Shown here: positions 24,930 to 33,496 of the stretch, piece after piece | How positions within the stretch are numbered: the stretch's first letter is position 1 | How the letters are laid out: every line of letters begins with the position of its first letter | NCBI GenBank assembly: GCA_934667845.1 | Contig: CAKUMQ010000009.1 | Coordinates: forward strand, 1 to 64,000 | Reading direction: 5' to 3' | From: an uncultured Eubacteriales bacterium | GTDB taxonomy: Bacteria; Bacillota; Clostridia; Oscillospirales; Acutalibacteraceae | DNA: 64,000 nucleotides | Notes under the pieces: model-generated | What the model saw: the letters and a program-made list of their open reading frames with translations, nothing else | Told to the model about the DNA's origin: nothing | The model's database searches: none | Made by a program: the position numbers and the translations under genes

Positions 24930-27056
24930 ATGAGAACACTATTCCGACGGGCAGCGGCGCTTTTGGCCGGACTGCTCCTTGCCGCGGCGCTGCCGGTGTC
25001 GGCGTATGACGGCTATATCTATTCCAGCGAGGGCAAATGGCAGAAATCGGTGCCGCTGTATCAGCCGACACGGCGCATCGAGCTGTCGGCGGAGCTGAAA
25101 ACGCCGATGACCGAGGCGGTGGACATGTGCTACGGCCCGGACAACGCCCTTTATGTGGCGGATCACGGCACGAACCGCGTGCTCGTGTTTGACGACAGCT
25201 TCCGCTTTACGCGGGAGATCACGGGCTTCACCGCGGCGGACGGCAGTGCGGACAGCTTCAGCGGTCCGTCCGGCGTATTTGTCGACAGTGAGAACCGCCT
25301 GTATGTGGCGGATACCGAAAACAACCGTGTGGTGGTGCTGTCGCCCGAGGGGAAACTGGTGCGCATTGTCGGGGCGCCCACCGGCACGGGTATTCCTGCG
25401 GAATTTCTGTATAAGCCCGTTTCGGTGACGGCGGACGCCGCGGGCCGCATCTATGCGGTGTCGCAGTCCTCCAATATGGGCGTTTTGAGCTTTGACCCGA
25501 ACGGCGAATTTGAAAACTTCATCGGCGTGCAGAAGGTGACCTACTCGACGTCGGAGCTTTTCTGGCGGTCGCTGATGACCGAGGCGCAGCGCGAGCGCAG
25601 TGTGCAGAACATCCCGGTGGATTTCAACGATATCGAGATGGACAGCGAGGGCTTCCTGTTCGTGACCTCGGCGGCGATCGACAAATCCAAGCAGTATTCG
25701 GCGCTGGTCGGCAGAAGCACCACGAGCGACTATGCGCCGGTGAAGCGGCTCAACACTTCGGGCGACGATATTTTAAAGCGCAACGGCTTTTTCCCGCCGG
25801 CGGGCGATCTGGATATCGACACCACCAAAAAGATCGACCGCGCCGTGTCGGCGTTTGCCGGTGTGACGGTAAACGATCTGGGACTGTATACCGTGCTCGA
25901 CAGCACGGCGCAGCGGCTGTTCACCTATGACGGGAACGGCAGCCTGCTCGGCGTCTGCGGCGGGATCGGCACCTCGATCGGTCAGTTCATGTCTGCGACC
26001 GCCGTCGCCTACAAGGGACATTCCCTGACGGTGCTCGACGATACCGCGGGTGTGCTGACCGTGATGGCGCTGTCGGATATCGGCAAAAAGATCGAAGAGG
26101 CGATCGCGCTGCAAAATGATCTGCTGTTTGACGAGGCGCTGAAAAAGTGGGAGGAGATCCTGCCGCTCGACCGCAATCTCGACAGCATCTACATGGATAT
26201 GGGCGACGCCTATCTGCGCGAGGGCAGCTATGATCTCGCTATGCAATTTTTTGAGACGATCGGCGACAAGGAATCCTATTCCGACGCATTTTCCCGCAAG
26301 CGGGCGGACTATGCCGGCTGGGTGGTGCTCGGACTGCTGGTCGGCGTGTCGGCGTTTTGCGTGCTGCTCTCCTTTGTGCTGAAAAAGCTCGCGGCGGTCA
26401 ACCGGGCGGACGATCTGAACCCGCCCGAGAGGATCGGGGTCAAAAAGCAGCTGTGCTATGCGGTGTATCCGCTGTTCCACCCGATCGACGGCTTCTATTG
26501 CATCAAGCGGCAGAAACGGGGCAATACGGCGGGCGCGCTGATCATCATGGCGGCGGCTGCGCTGTCCTATCTCATCAACCGCTATCTGTCCGGGTACATC
26601 TTCTCGGCGGATATGATGGCGGACACCAACTACCTCAGGGATGCCGTCCAGTTTCTGATGCCGTTTCTGCTGTTCATCGTGGCAAACTACTGCATCACGA
26701 GCCTGTTTGACGGCGAGGGCAGCTTCCACGACATCTTCGTGACGGTCGGCTACGCCATGCTGCCGCTGCCGCTGCTGCTTCTGCCGACGACCGTGATGTG
26801 CAATGTGCTGTCCGCAGAGGAGAGCATGATCGTCAGCCTGCTGACGACAGTGGCCTACGGCTGGACGATCGGGCTGATCTTCCTCGGCATGACCTCGATC
26901 CACCACTACGGTCCCGGGCGCAATCTCGCGGCCATGCTGATGTCCGGGCTCGGGATGCTGGTGATCACCTTCCTGCTGTTGCTGTTTGCCTCACTGACCC
27001 AGAAGCTCGGCATGTTTATTCACAACGTGATCGTCGAGCTGTCTTACCGCTTATAA
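24930..27056 (+). CDS. NHL beta-propeller, TPR and YIP1-domain membrane protein
   Basis: A 708-residue protein with signal peptide (residues 1-25, ending AALPVSA) and an NHL-type propeller at about 40-370 with repeats such as ALYVADHGTNRVLVFD and RLYVADTENNRVVVLS. One or two TPR-like helices lie near 390-445 (DEALKKWEEILPLDRNLDSIY), then a membrane helix at about 455-485 and a YIP1-type multi-span domain at about 510-700 (YPLFHPIDGFYCIKR, RYLSGYI). Similar proteins sit beside DUF5696 and sugar permease genes in other Firmicutes (general knowledge). The extracellular propeller may bind substrate or the solute-binding proteins; the role is unproven. The start at 24930 is chosen over ATG 24900, since the signal peptide begins there. 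Confidence 0.82.
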   Translation: MRTLFRRAAALLAGLLLAAALPVSAYDGYIYSSEGKWQKSVPLYQPTRRIELSAELKTPMTEAVDMCYGPDNALYVADHGTNRVLVFDDSFRFTREITGFTAADGSADSFSGPSGVFVDSENRLYVADTENNRVVVLSPEGKLVRIVGAPTGTGIPAEFLYKPVSVTADAAGRIYAVSQSSNMGVLSFDPNGEFENFIGVQKVTYSTSELFWRSLMTEAQRERSVQNIPVDFNDIEMDSEGFLFVTSAAIDKSKQYSALVGRSTTSDYAPVKRLNTSGDDILKRNGFFPPAGDLDIDTTKKIDRAVSAFAGVTVNDLGLYTVLDSTAQRLFTYDGNGSLLGVCGGIGTSIGQFMSATAVAYKGHSLTVLDDTAGVLTVMALSDIGKKIEEAIALQNDLLFDEALKKWEEILPLDRNLDSIYMDMGDAYLREGSYDLAMQFFETIGDKESYSDAFSRKRADYAGWVVLGLLVGVSAFCVLLSFVLKKLAAVNRADDLNPPERIGVKKQLCYAVYPLFHPIDGFYCIKRQKRGNTAGALIIMAAAALSYLINRYLSGYIFSADMMADTNYLRDAVQFLMPFLLFIVANYCITSLFDGEGSFHDIFVTVGYAMLPLPLLLLPTTVMCNVLSAEESMIVSLLTTVAYGWTIGLIFLGMTSIHHYGPGRNLAAMLMSGLGMLVITFLLLLFASLTQKLGMFIHNVIVELSYRL

Positions 27057-27074
27057 AAAGGAGGGCTGATCCGT

Positions 27075-29678
27075 ATGAAATGCAAAAAAGCGGCTGCTTT
27101 GCTGCTGGCGCTTTGCCTTACAGCCGGCGGGCTGTCGGGCTGCCAAAACGGCAAGCACGCGAAAAAAGCGTATCCGGACTGGGTGCCGCAGACGGACTTT
27201 GACGCGCCCTCCATGGGCTGGGTGACGGTGGACGAGCAAAACGGCACCAAGCTGGAGATCGAGCCGGCGTCGTTTGCCATCCGGCTGACGCGGGGCGATA
27301 CGGTCTGGGAAAGCCGTGACGAATCCGGCGACGAAGCCGAGGAGAACACGGCGTATGATTCGCCGCTCGTGCTGTACGGCTTGGAGATCGGCGGCGACGA
27401 GTTCGTGCTGGACGCCAATGTGTCCTGCATCCAGAAGGCGCAGTATGAGGTGACGATCGAAAACGGGCGTGTCAACGCCGTGTTCACCATCGGCACCCTC
27501 TCCACCCGCCTTCTGGCGCCGCAGGTCATCCGTGCAAGCGAGATGGAAAGCAAAATTTTTGCCCATTTGGACGAATCGGACTTGACCTATTTCGCAAAAA
27601 GGTATACTCTATACTCTAAGGAGGATTACCCCGAGGAGGACGCCGCCTATGCGGCGCTCAAAGAGCAGTATCCGATCATTGAAAAGAGCGACCTGTATGT
27701 TCTGCGCTCCGGCGTCGGCACACGGGAGAAAAACAAGCTGACCGAGATGACGCGCGAGGCGGGCTTTACCGAGGAGATGCTCGATGCCGAATATGCGGCG
27801 ATCGGGTTTGAGGATGAAACGGCGAAATCGGTGCCGCTGTTTGAGGTGCCGCTGACGCTGTATCTCGACAAGGGCGACCTCGTGGCGGCGATCGACGCGG
27901 AGAACATCCGCTTTGACACCTCCGCCTTTGTGCTCAACCGCATCGACGTGCTGCGCAACCTCACGGCGTGTGACCGCGGCGTTGGCAAGGAGCTGTTTTT
28001 GCCGGACGGCACCGGTGCGGTCGTGGATCTGACGCGGGAGAATTACCGGCTCGGCAAGATCACCCGCACCGTCTACGGCGACGGATTTGATCCCGCGGGC
28101 AGCTACGGCAGCGAGAGCGCGTCGTTCCCCGTGTTTGCCATGGAGCGCGAAAATGCGGCGCTGCTTGCCGTGCTTGAGCAGGGCGAAGCCATGGCGGAGA
28201 TCACCGCCTCCTATGCGGGCGCCGTGGCAGGCGTCTGGCCGAGCTTTGTGCACCAGGCGATGTATAACTCCTATGCGCAGGACGGCTGGAACAATATCGT
28301 GATGAACAGCTATAACCCCGAGCTGCCCGGCGACGTGACGTTTGCCGTGCGCTACCGGCTGCTTGGTGAGACCGGGTATGCGGCGCTGGCGAACAGCTAC
28401 CGCGACTACCTCGCGGAAACGGGCGCGTTCGGCGGGACAAAGGCGGACGACACCCTGCCGTTTTATGTCGAAACGCTCGGCAGCGTCGATGTCCGTGAGC
28501 GGGTGCTGGCGTTTCCGGTCGAGCATGAGGTGGCGCTGACCACCTATGATCAGGATGCGGAGCTGATCCGCCGCGTGGCGGACGCCGGTGTGAAAAATGC
28601 CGTATTCCGGCTGACCGGCGCACTCAACGGCGGATTGATGAACAAGCCCGGCAACAAGAGCCGCCTGTGCGGCGTGCTGGGCAGCCATGCGGACTGGAAC
28701 CGCCTGCTGGAAACGGCAAAGGAGGCGGGCATCAGCGTGTACCCCGACGTCGTGTTTGACGCCGTGACAAAGGATGGTTGGTTTGACGGCTTTGGTGCGA
28801 CAAGCGATGCGGCGCGCGGGCTGAATGAGCGGTATCTGAGCCGCTCGGTCATCAACCGCGCGACCGACGAGCCGGAGACAGATGCCTATGCCTATATCGT
28901 GCGCCCGACCCGCGTATCGGACTATGTGCGGAGCTTTTTGAAAAAAGACCGGCTCTGCACCGATGCGATCGCGGTCGGCGGCCTTGCCCAGATGCTGGCG
29001 GAGAGCCACACGTCTCAGGTACATATCAACCGCGCCGAAAGCAAGCAGCAGATCGTCTCCAGTTTGCAGGCGCTGTCCGAGAATCACAGCCTGCTGCTGA
29101 CCGGCTGCAATGCCTATGCGCTGCCCTATGCGGCGCACCTGACGGGGCTGCCGACGACAAGCTCGGAATACGCCGATTATGCGCAGAGCGTGCCGTTTGC
29201 GGCGATGGTGCTCCACGGCAGCAAAAACTACGCGCTGACGGCGCTCAACCGTGAAGCAGATACCGAGACCGCCGTGCTCAAAGCGATCGAATACGGCAGC
29301 GGCGTGTCGGTGGTGCTGGCACAGCAGAATACCGAAAAGCTGCGCTCGACCGCCTATTCCTATTATTATTCCGTCGACGCGGACTACTGGCTCGACAAGG
29401 CGATTGCCGCCTATGAGCGGGTGCAGGTTGCGGTCGGCGATGTCTGCGGCGAGGCGATCGTCGATCACCTGACGGTGGCAGACGGCGTAACGCTGACCGT
29501 CTATGCGGGCGGCAAGCAGATTCTGGTCAACTACAACGAAAAGCCGGTGACGGTGGCGGGCGTGACGGTGGCTGCGCGCGACTATGCGGCGGCATCGCTG
29601 ACCGAGGCGCAGCGCGCGGCGCTGCGTGCCCCGGCGACAGCCGACGCGTCCGCCGACGGAGAGGAGGGAGCAAGATGA
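27075..29678 (+). CDS. DUF5696-like lipoprotein
   Basis: An 867-residue lipoprotein, lipobox LSGC (Cys23). The body is a large alpha/beta protein with an N-terminal beta-rich part, LYLDKGDLVAAID near residue 255 and a central region YNSYAQDGWNNIVMNSYNPE near 400. A C-terminal TIM-barrel-like portion includes VGGLAQMLAESHTSQVH. Size and neighbours match the DUF5696 group of uncharacterised glycoside-hydrolase-like proteins found with ABC sugar transporters. Activity and catalytic acids cannot be assigned by eye. It lies 18 bp after the NHL-YIP1 gene, and its stop overlaps the next permease start, so the operon is tight. Confidence 0.7.
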   Translation: MKCKKAAALLLALCLTAGGLSGCQNGKHAKKAYPDWVPQTDFDAPSMGWVTVDEQNGTKLEIEPASFAIRLTRGDTVWESRDESGDEAEENTAYDSPLVLYGLEIGGDEFVLDANVSCIQKAQYEVTIENGRVNAVFTIGTLSTRLLAPQVIRASEMESKIFAHLDESDLTYFAKRYTLYSKEDYPEEDAAYAALKEQYPIIEKSDLYVLRSGVGTREKNKLTEMTREAGFTEEMLDAEYAAIGFEDETAKSVPLFEVPLTLYLDKGDLVAAIDAENIRFDTSAFVLNRIDVLRNLTACDRGVGKELFLPDGTGAVVDLTRENYRLGKITRTVYGDGFDPAGSYGSESASFPVFAMERENAALLAVLEQGEAMAEITASYAGAVAGVWPSFVHQAMYNSYAQDGWNNIVMNSYNPELPGDVTFAVRYRLLGETGYAALANSYRDYLAETGAFGGTKADDTLPFYVETLGSVDVRERVLAFPVEHEVALTTYDQDAELIRRVADAGVKNAVFRLTGALNGGLMNKPGNKSRLCGVLGSHADWNRLLETAKEAGISVYPDVVFDAVTKDGWFDGFGATSDAARGLNERYLSRSVINRATDEPETDAYAYIVRPTRVSDYVRSFLKKDRLCTDAIAVGGLAQMLAESHTSQVHINRAESKQQIVSSLQALSENHSLLLTGCNAYALPYAAHLTGLPTTSSEYADYAQSVPFAAMVLHGSKNYALTALNREADTETAVLKAIEYGSGVSVVLAQQNTEKLRSTAYSYYYSVDADYWLDKAIAAYERVQVAVGDVCGEAIVDHLTVADGVTLTVYAGGKQILVNYNEKPVTVAGVTVAARDYAAASLTEAQRAALRAPATADASADGEEGAR

Positions 29679-30592
29679 GCAAACCGAGCAAACCGAAAAA
29701 CCTGTCGCTTGACAAGCGCATGGCCAAGCACGGCTGGGTATTTATCAGCCCGCTGGTCATCGGCTTCGTCGTGTTTTATGCGGATATCCTGCTCCAGTCG
29801 CTCCGCTTCGCCTTTTCGGAGGTCACCCCCGGCGACGGCATGGTTAACACGGCGTTTGCCGGTCTGACCCATTTCCACCGCGCGCTGTTCGTGGAAAACG
29901 ACTTCGTGCGCAGCGTGGTGCAGAGCGCCTGGCAGACGCTGTACAGCGTGCCGCTGGTCATCATTTTCAGCCTGTTCGTGGCGACGCTGCTCAGCCGCAA
30001 GCTGCCGGGGCGTTCGCTGTTCCGTGCGATATTCTTTATCCCCGCCGTGCTGGTGACGGGCGCGATCGCCGCCTCCACCTCGGGCAATGCACTGTCAAAT
30101 GCGATGAGCGAGATGGGCGGCATCACGACGGGCGCGACGGCGGACACCTTCCGCATCGAGGATCTGCAGAGCCTGTTCGGCGCCGCCGTGCTGAATGACG
30201 GACTGTTTTCCTATATCCTCAGCGCGATCAACAACATCTTCAACGTGATCAAGCAGTGCGGCGTGCAGATCCTGATCTTCATCTCCGGCCTGCAGGCGAT
30301 CAACCCGTCTGTCTATGAGGCGGCGTCCATCGAGGGCGCCAACGGCTGGGACTGCTACTGGAAGATCACATTCCCGCTGATCGGGCCGATGATCCTGGTC
30401 AACGCGGTGTACACGGTGGTGGATTCCTTTACCGCCGCCAACAACCAGATCATGACGATGGTCAATGACCTCGGCGTGGCACAGATCGGCTATGCCTCGG
30501 CGATCGCATGGATGTATTTCGTGCTGATCCTGCTGGTGCTGCTGATCGTGGTGGTCTTTTTGAAGCTCACCGTGCTGCGCAGCACGCGATAA
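29675..30592 (+). CDS. Carbohydrate ABC transporter permease (MalF type), second pair
   Basis: A 305-residue permease with six membrane segments and an EAA loop (EAASIEGANGWDCYWKITFP) near residue 215. An insertion near residues 130-170 between membrane helices is unusual for the family but compatible with MalF-like extracellular loops. The start overlaps the DUF5696 stop (ATGA) with SD GAGGAGGGAG. It forms the second permease pair with the next gene. Confidence 0.92.
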   Translation: MSKPSKPKNLSLDKRMAKHGWVFISPLVIGFVVFYADILLQSLRFAFSEVTPGDGMVNTAFAGLTHFHRALFVENDFVRSVVQSAWQTLYSVPLVIIFSLFVATLLSRKLPGRSLFRAIFFIPAVLVTGAIAASTSGNALSNAMSEMGGITTGATADTFRIEDLQSLFGAAVLNDGLFSYILSAINNIFNVIKQCGVQILIFISGLQAINPSVYEAASIEGANGWDCYWKITFPLIGPMILVNAVYTVVDSFTAANNQIMTMVNDLGVAQIGYASAIAWMYFVLILLVLLIVVVFLKLTVLRSTR

Positions 30593-30608
30593 AGGAGGGC
30601 GAACGGTA

Positions 30609-31553
30609 ATGACAACGGCAAAACGGGCGCTCCACCGTGTGCGGGCGCGGTATATGTCCTATCTGGTGACGATATTCAAGGTTCTGCTGCTGGTGGAGCT
30701 GTCCTTCACGATCCTCTACCCGCTCTTTTCCCAGCTCGCCACCACCTTTATGACCCAGAGCGATCTGGTGGATAAGACGGTCGAGTTTTTCGCCAAGGAG
30801 CCGACGCTCGACAACTACCGCTATCTGGCGGAGTACACCGACTACTGGGTGGCGCTGCGCAACTCCGTGATCCTGTGTGTGACCGTCGGGCTTCTGACGA
30901 CGCTTTGCGCGGCGCTCTGCGGCTACGGCTTTTCGAAGTTCTCCTTCAAAGGGCGCACGCTGATGTTCGGCATCGTGCTGTTATCCATCATCGTGCCGCC
31001 GCAGACGATCCTGCTTTCCCTGTATACAAAGTTCCGGTATTTTGACATATTCGGCATCCTGCGGCTGTGCGGCGTGAAGTCGCTGCCCAACCTGACCAAC
31101 GGCGGCTTCCTTCCGGTGGCGCTTTTGTCCGTGACCGGCTTCGGCTTCCGCGGCGGACTGTTCATCTTCCTGATGCGGCAGTTTTACAACGGCATCCCGA
31201 AGGAGCTGATGGAGGCGGCGTATGTGGACGGCGCCAACGTCTATCGCACCTATTTCAGCGTGATCTTCCCGCAGGGGCGGACGCTGATGGTGACGGTATT
31301 CCTGCTGTCGTTCTCCTGGATGTGGACGGATACGTTTTATGCCAACGTGCTCTATTCCGGCTATGACATTGTCGCCCGTATTGTTTCTACGGCTCGCTAT
31401 ATGTCTGGCCTCGGTGTGACGCAGGGCACGCTGACCTCCGGCATGTATATCAACACCGCCACCATGATGCTGCTGGCGCCGCTGCTTCTGGTGTTCATCT
31501 TCGGACAGAAGCTGATGGTGGAGGGTATCGAAAACAGCGGCATTGTCGGCTGA
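30609..31553 (+). CDS. Carbohydrate ABC transporter permease (MalG type), second pair
   Basis: A 314-residue permease with six membrane segments and the EAA loop EAAYVDGANVYRTYFSVIFP near residue 210. SD AAAGGAGGGC. It completes the second permease pair; no solute-binding gene directly follows, so it probably shares one of the two upstream solute-binding proteins, or the DUF5696 protein feeds it. Confidence 0.92.
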   Translation: MTTAKRALHRVRARYMSYLVTIFKVLLLVELSFTILYPLFSQLATTFMTQSDLVDKTVEFFAKEPTLDNYRYLAEYTDYWVALRNSVILCVTVGLLTTLCAALCGYGFSKFSFKGRTLMFGIVLLSIIVPPQTILLSLYTKFRYFDIFGILRLCGVKSLPNLTNGGFLPVALLSVTGFGFRGGLFIFLMRQFYNGIPKELMEAAYVDGANVYRTYFSVIFPQGRTLMVTVFLLSFSWMWTDTFYANVLYSGYDIVARIVSTARYMSGLGVTQGTLTSGMYINTATMMLLAPLLLVFIFGQKLMVEGIENSGIVG

Positions 31554-31595
31554 CGGCAGCAAACGGCAACCAAAAAGTCCCGGGAGGATAAAGTC

Positions 31596-32657
31596 ATGAA
31601 AAAATACGAGCGGATCTACGATGATTTCAAAGCCGCCATCTACAACGGCGAGTACAAGGCGGGGGATAAGCTGCCCACCGAGGAGCAGATCGCCGCGAAA
31701 TACGGCGTTTCCCGCGTGCCGGTTCAGCAGGCGATGAATGCGCTGATCGGCGGGAAGATGGTCAAGCGCGTCATCGGCTCGGGTACGTTTGTGACCTTTG
31801 AATCCCATCTGGCCATGACCAAAAACCGCAATGCGGTCTTTCTGCTCAACGAGATCGACCCCGAGACGGCGCAGATCGTTGAGGGAGCGCAGCGCGTGCT
31901 GCATAAACGCGGTATCTTCCTCTCCACCCGCTATTCCGGCGAGGATTTCGACAGAGTGGAGCAGGAGGTGCTGGAACAGCTCAAAAACGATGAGATCGCA
32001 GGGCTGATGATCTATCCGATCGACTCCAACAAGCGGATCGACCTGATGTATGAGCTGGTGCGGGACAAAAAGCCGCTGGTCTTTGTGGATAAGCTGCCGA
32101 ACAATCTGCCCGCCAACTGCGTGATGTCCGATCCCATCTCCGCCATGGATCAGATGGTGGGCCATCTGGTAGAGCACGGACACCGGCGCATCGCCTTTGT
32201 CGGCCATGATCCGGTCAGCCGGTCCTCTGTCGGCCAGCGCCTGCGGATGGCGGCGATCGCCATGCACAGCCGCGGACTGGAGCTGCCGCAGGAATATGTC
32301 CGCTGCACCGGCAACGCCTACACGGATACGCTGGCGCTGCTGGATCTGCCCCATCCGCCGACCGCGGTCGTCTACTGCGCCGCCGTCAGTCTCTACACCT
32401 CCTATCAGGCGTATTCCCGCCGCGGCGTGCGGATCCCCGAGGACATTTCCGTGATGGCGCACGATGACATCACCCGCTACTGGGATGCGGTCGGGCGCAA
32501 GATCAGCTGCGTGCGGCAGGATTATGACGGCATCGGCGAGGCGGCTGCGAAGCGGCTGTACCAGTATCTGGTCAAGCCGGACGGCCACAACATTGTCGAA
32601 TATGTGCCGACAGCCTTTGCGGATTACGGGTCGGTGCGGACGCTGAACGCGGAGTAA
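31596..32657 (+). CDS. GntR-type DNA-binding domain fused to LacI-type sugar sensor (AraR-like regulator)
   Basis: A 353-residue regulator. Residues 1-70 are a GntR winged helix (AGDKLPTEEQIAAKYGVSRVPVQQA, GSGTF). Residues 75-350 are a LacI/periplasmic-binding-type effector domain (VDKLPNNLP, GHRRIAFVGHD, SVMAHDDI). This AraR-like layout usually gives a sugar-responsive repressor. Last-but-one gene of the uptake run, so it most likely controls it; a ligand cannot be named. SD GGGAGGAT. Confidence 0.9.
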   Translation: MKKYERIYDDFKAAIYNGEYKAGDKLPTEEQIAAKYGVSRVPVQQAMNALIGGKMVKRVIGSGTFVTFESHLAMTKNRNAVFLLNEIDPETAQIVEGAQRVLHKRGIFLSTRYSGEDFDRVEQEVLEQLKNDEIAGLMIYPIDSNKRIDLMYELVRDKKPLVFVDKLPNNLPANCVMSDPISAMDQMVGHLVEHGHRRIAFVGHDPVSRSSVGQRLRMAAIAMHSRGLELPQEYVRCTGNAYTDTLALLDLPHPPTAVVYCAAVSLYTSYQAYSRRGVRIPEDISVMAHDDITRYWDAVGRKISCVRQDYDGIGEAAAKRLYQYLVKPDGHNIVEYVPTAFADYGSVRTLNAE

Positions 32658-32672
32658 AGGAGAGCTGCGGCG

Positions 32673-33419
32673 ATGAAGATTCTGCTGTTTTCGGATGTGC
32701 ATGCCAATATTGACGCACTGCAGGCGCTGGAAAGTGCCGAAAAGCACTGGGACGAGGCGTGGTTCCTCGGCGATATGGTGGACTACGGCTTCCATCCGCA
32801 CGAGGTGATCGCCTGGATGCGGGAGCACGAGGTCAAAGCGGTGATGGGCAACCATGACCGCCGCCTGATCAACGAGTGGGACAGCGGCGCGCCCTGCCCG
32901 CCCCCGGAGGCGGCGGAGCGCTTTATCGACTACGACCGCGCGCTGGTCACGGCGGAGGATATCGCCTGGCTGCGCACGCTGCCGGAGGAACGCCGGCAGA
33001 CGGTGGACGGCATCCCCTACTATATGGCGCATTCCTATGATGTACACGACCAGCAGCGGGCGCTGGAGGAGCAGGTCGCTTTCCGCTCCGGCCGCTTTTT
33101 TGAGCAGGTCTGGCGGGAGAAGATGGGCGAGGATGTGCCCGGCGAGCCCCGCCGCATCCTCTACGGACACACCCATCAGTGTACGGCGCTGTATGTCCGC
33201 GCCGGGGCGATGCTGCTGAATCCCGGCAGCCTGTCCTACCGGCTCGGGCCGGACGGCTGCTGCAAGGGCGGCAGTTATATGCTGATCGAGGACGGCGAGG
33301 TGAAGATGCGCTATCTCACCTATGACACGTCCCGCCTGCTGGCGATCGCGGAGGCGTCGTCGCTCAAGGGCTCGGAGATCGGCAACGCGCGGGTGTTTTT
33401 CTCGCCCGAAAAGCTGTAA
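32673..33419 (+). CDS. Metallophosphoesterase family protein
   Basis: A 248-residue calcineurin-like phosphoesterase. Metal-binding motifs: FSDVHAN (residues 6-12), GDMVDYG (33), GNHD (60), HSYD (near 115) and GHTH (near 165). These are all five blocks of the di-metal site. Cytoplasmic. It lies 15 bp after the regulator, in the same transcript, ended by the terminator at 33458. The substrate is unknown; phosphorylated sugar or protein are both possible. Confidence 0.88.
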   Translation: MKILLFSDVHANIDALQALESAEKHWDEAWFLGDMVDYGFHPHEVIAWMREHEVKAVMGNHDRRLINEWDSGAPCPPPEAAERFIDYDRALVTAEDIAWLRTLPEERRQTVDGIPYYMAHSYDVHDQQRALEEQVAFRSGRFFEQVWREKMGEDVPGEPRRILYGHTHQCTALYVRAGAMLLNPGSLSYRLGPDGCCKGGSYMLIEDGEVKMRYLTYDTSRLLAIAEASSLKGSEIGNARVFFSPEKL

Positions 33420-33457
33420 CCCGGCGGGATCGCCGCCGGGTGGGTATCCTAACGGTC

Positions 33458-33496
33458 AAAAGCCGCTGCGGAAATATTTCGCAGCGGCTTTTTTCA
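33458..33496. terminator. Bidirectional terminator ending the uptake locus
   Basis: AAAAGCCGCTGCG paired with CGCAGCGGCTTTT around an AAATATTT centre, followed by TTTTTT on the plus strand and preceded by an A-run that gives a T-run on the minus strand. A second GC hairpin (CCCGGCGG..CCGCCGGG) lies just upstream at 33420-33440. It separates the metallophosphoesterase from the convergent araC gene. Confidence 0.85.

Noticed and set aside
27582..27624. TTGACC, TATACT and AAGGAGG in sequence inside the DUF5696 gene
   Set aside because: Spacing is 15 bp (or 22 bp to a second TATACT) and no start codon follows the SD in any useful frame, so it is probably chance.
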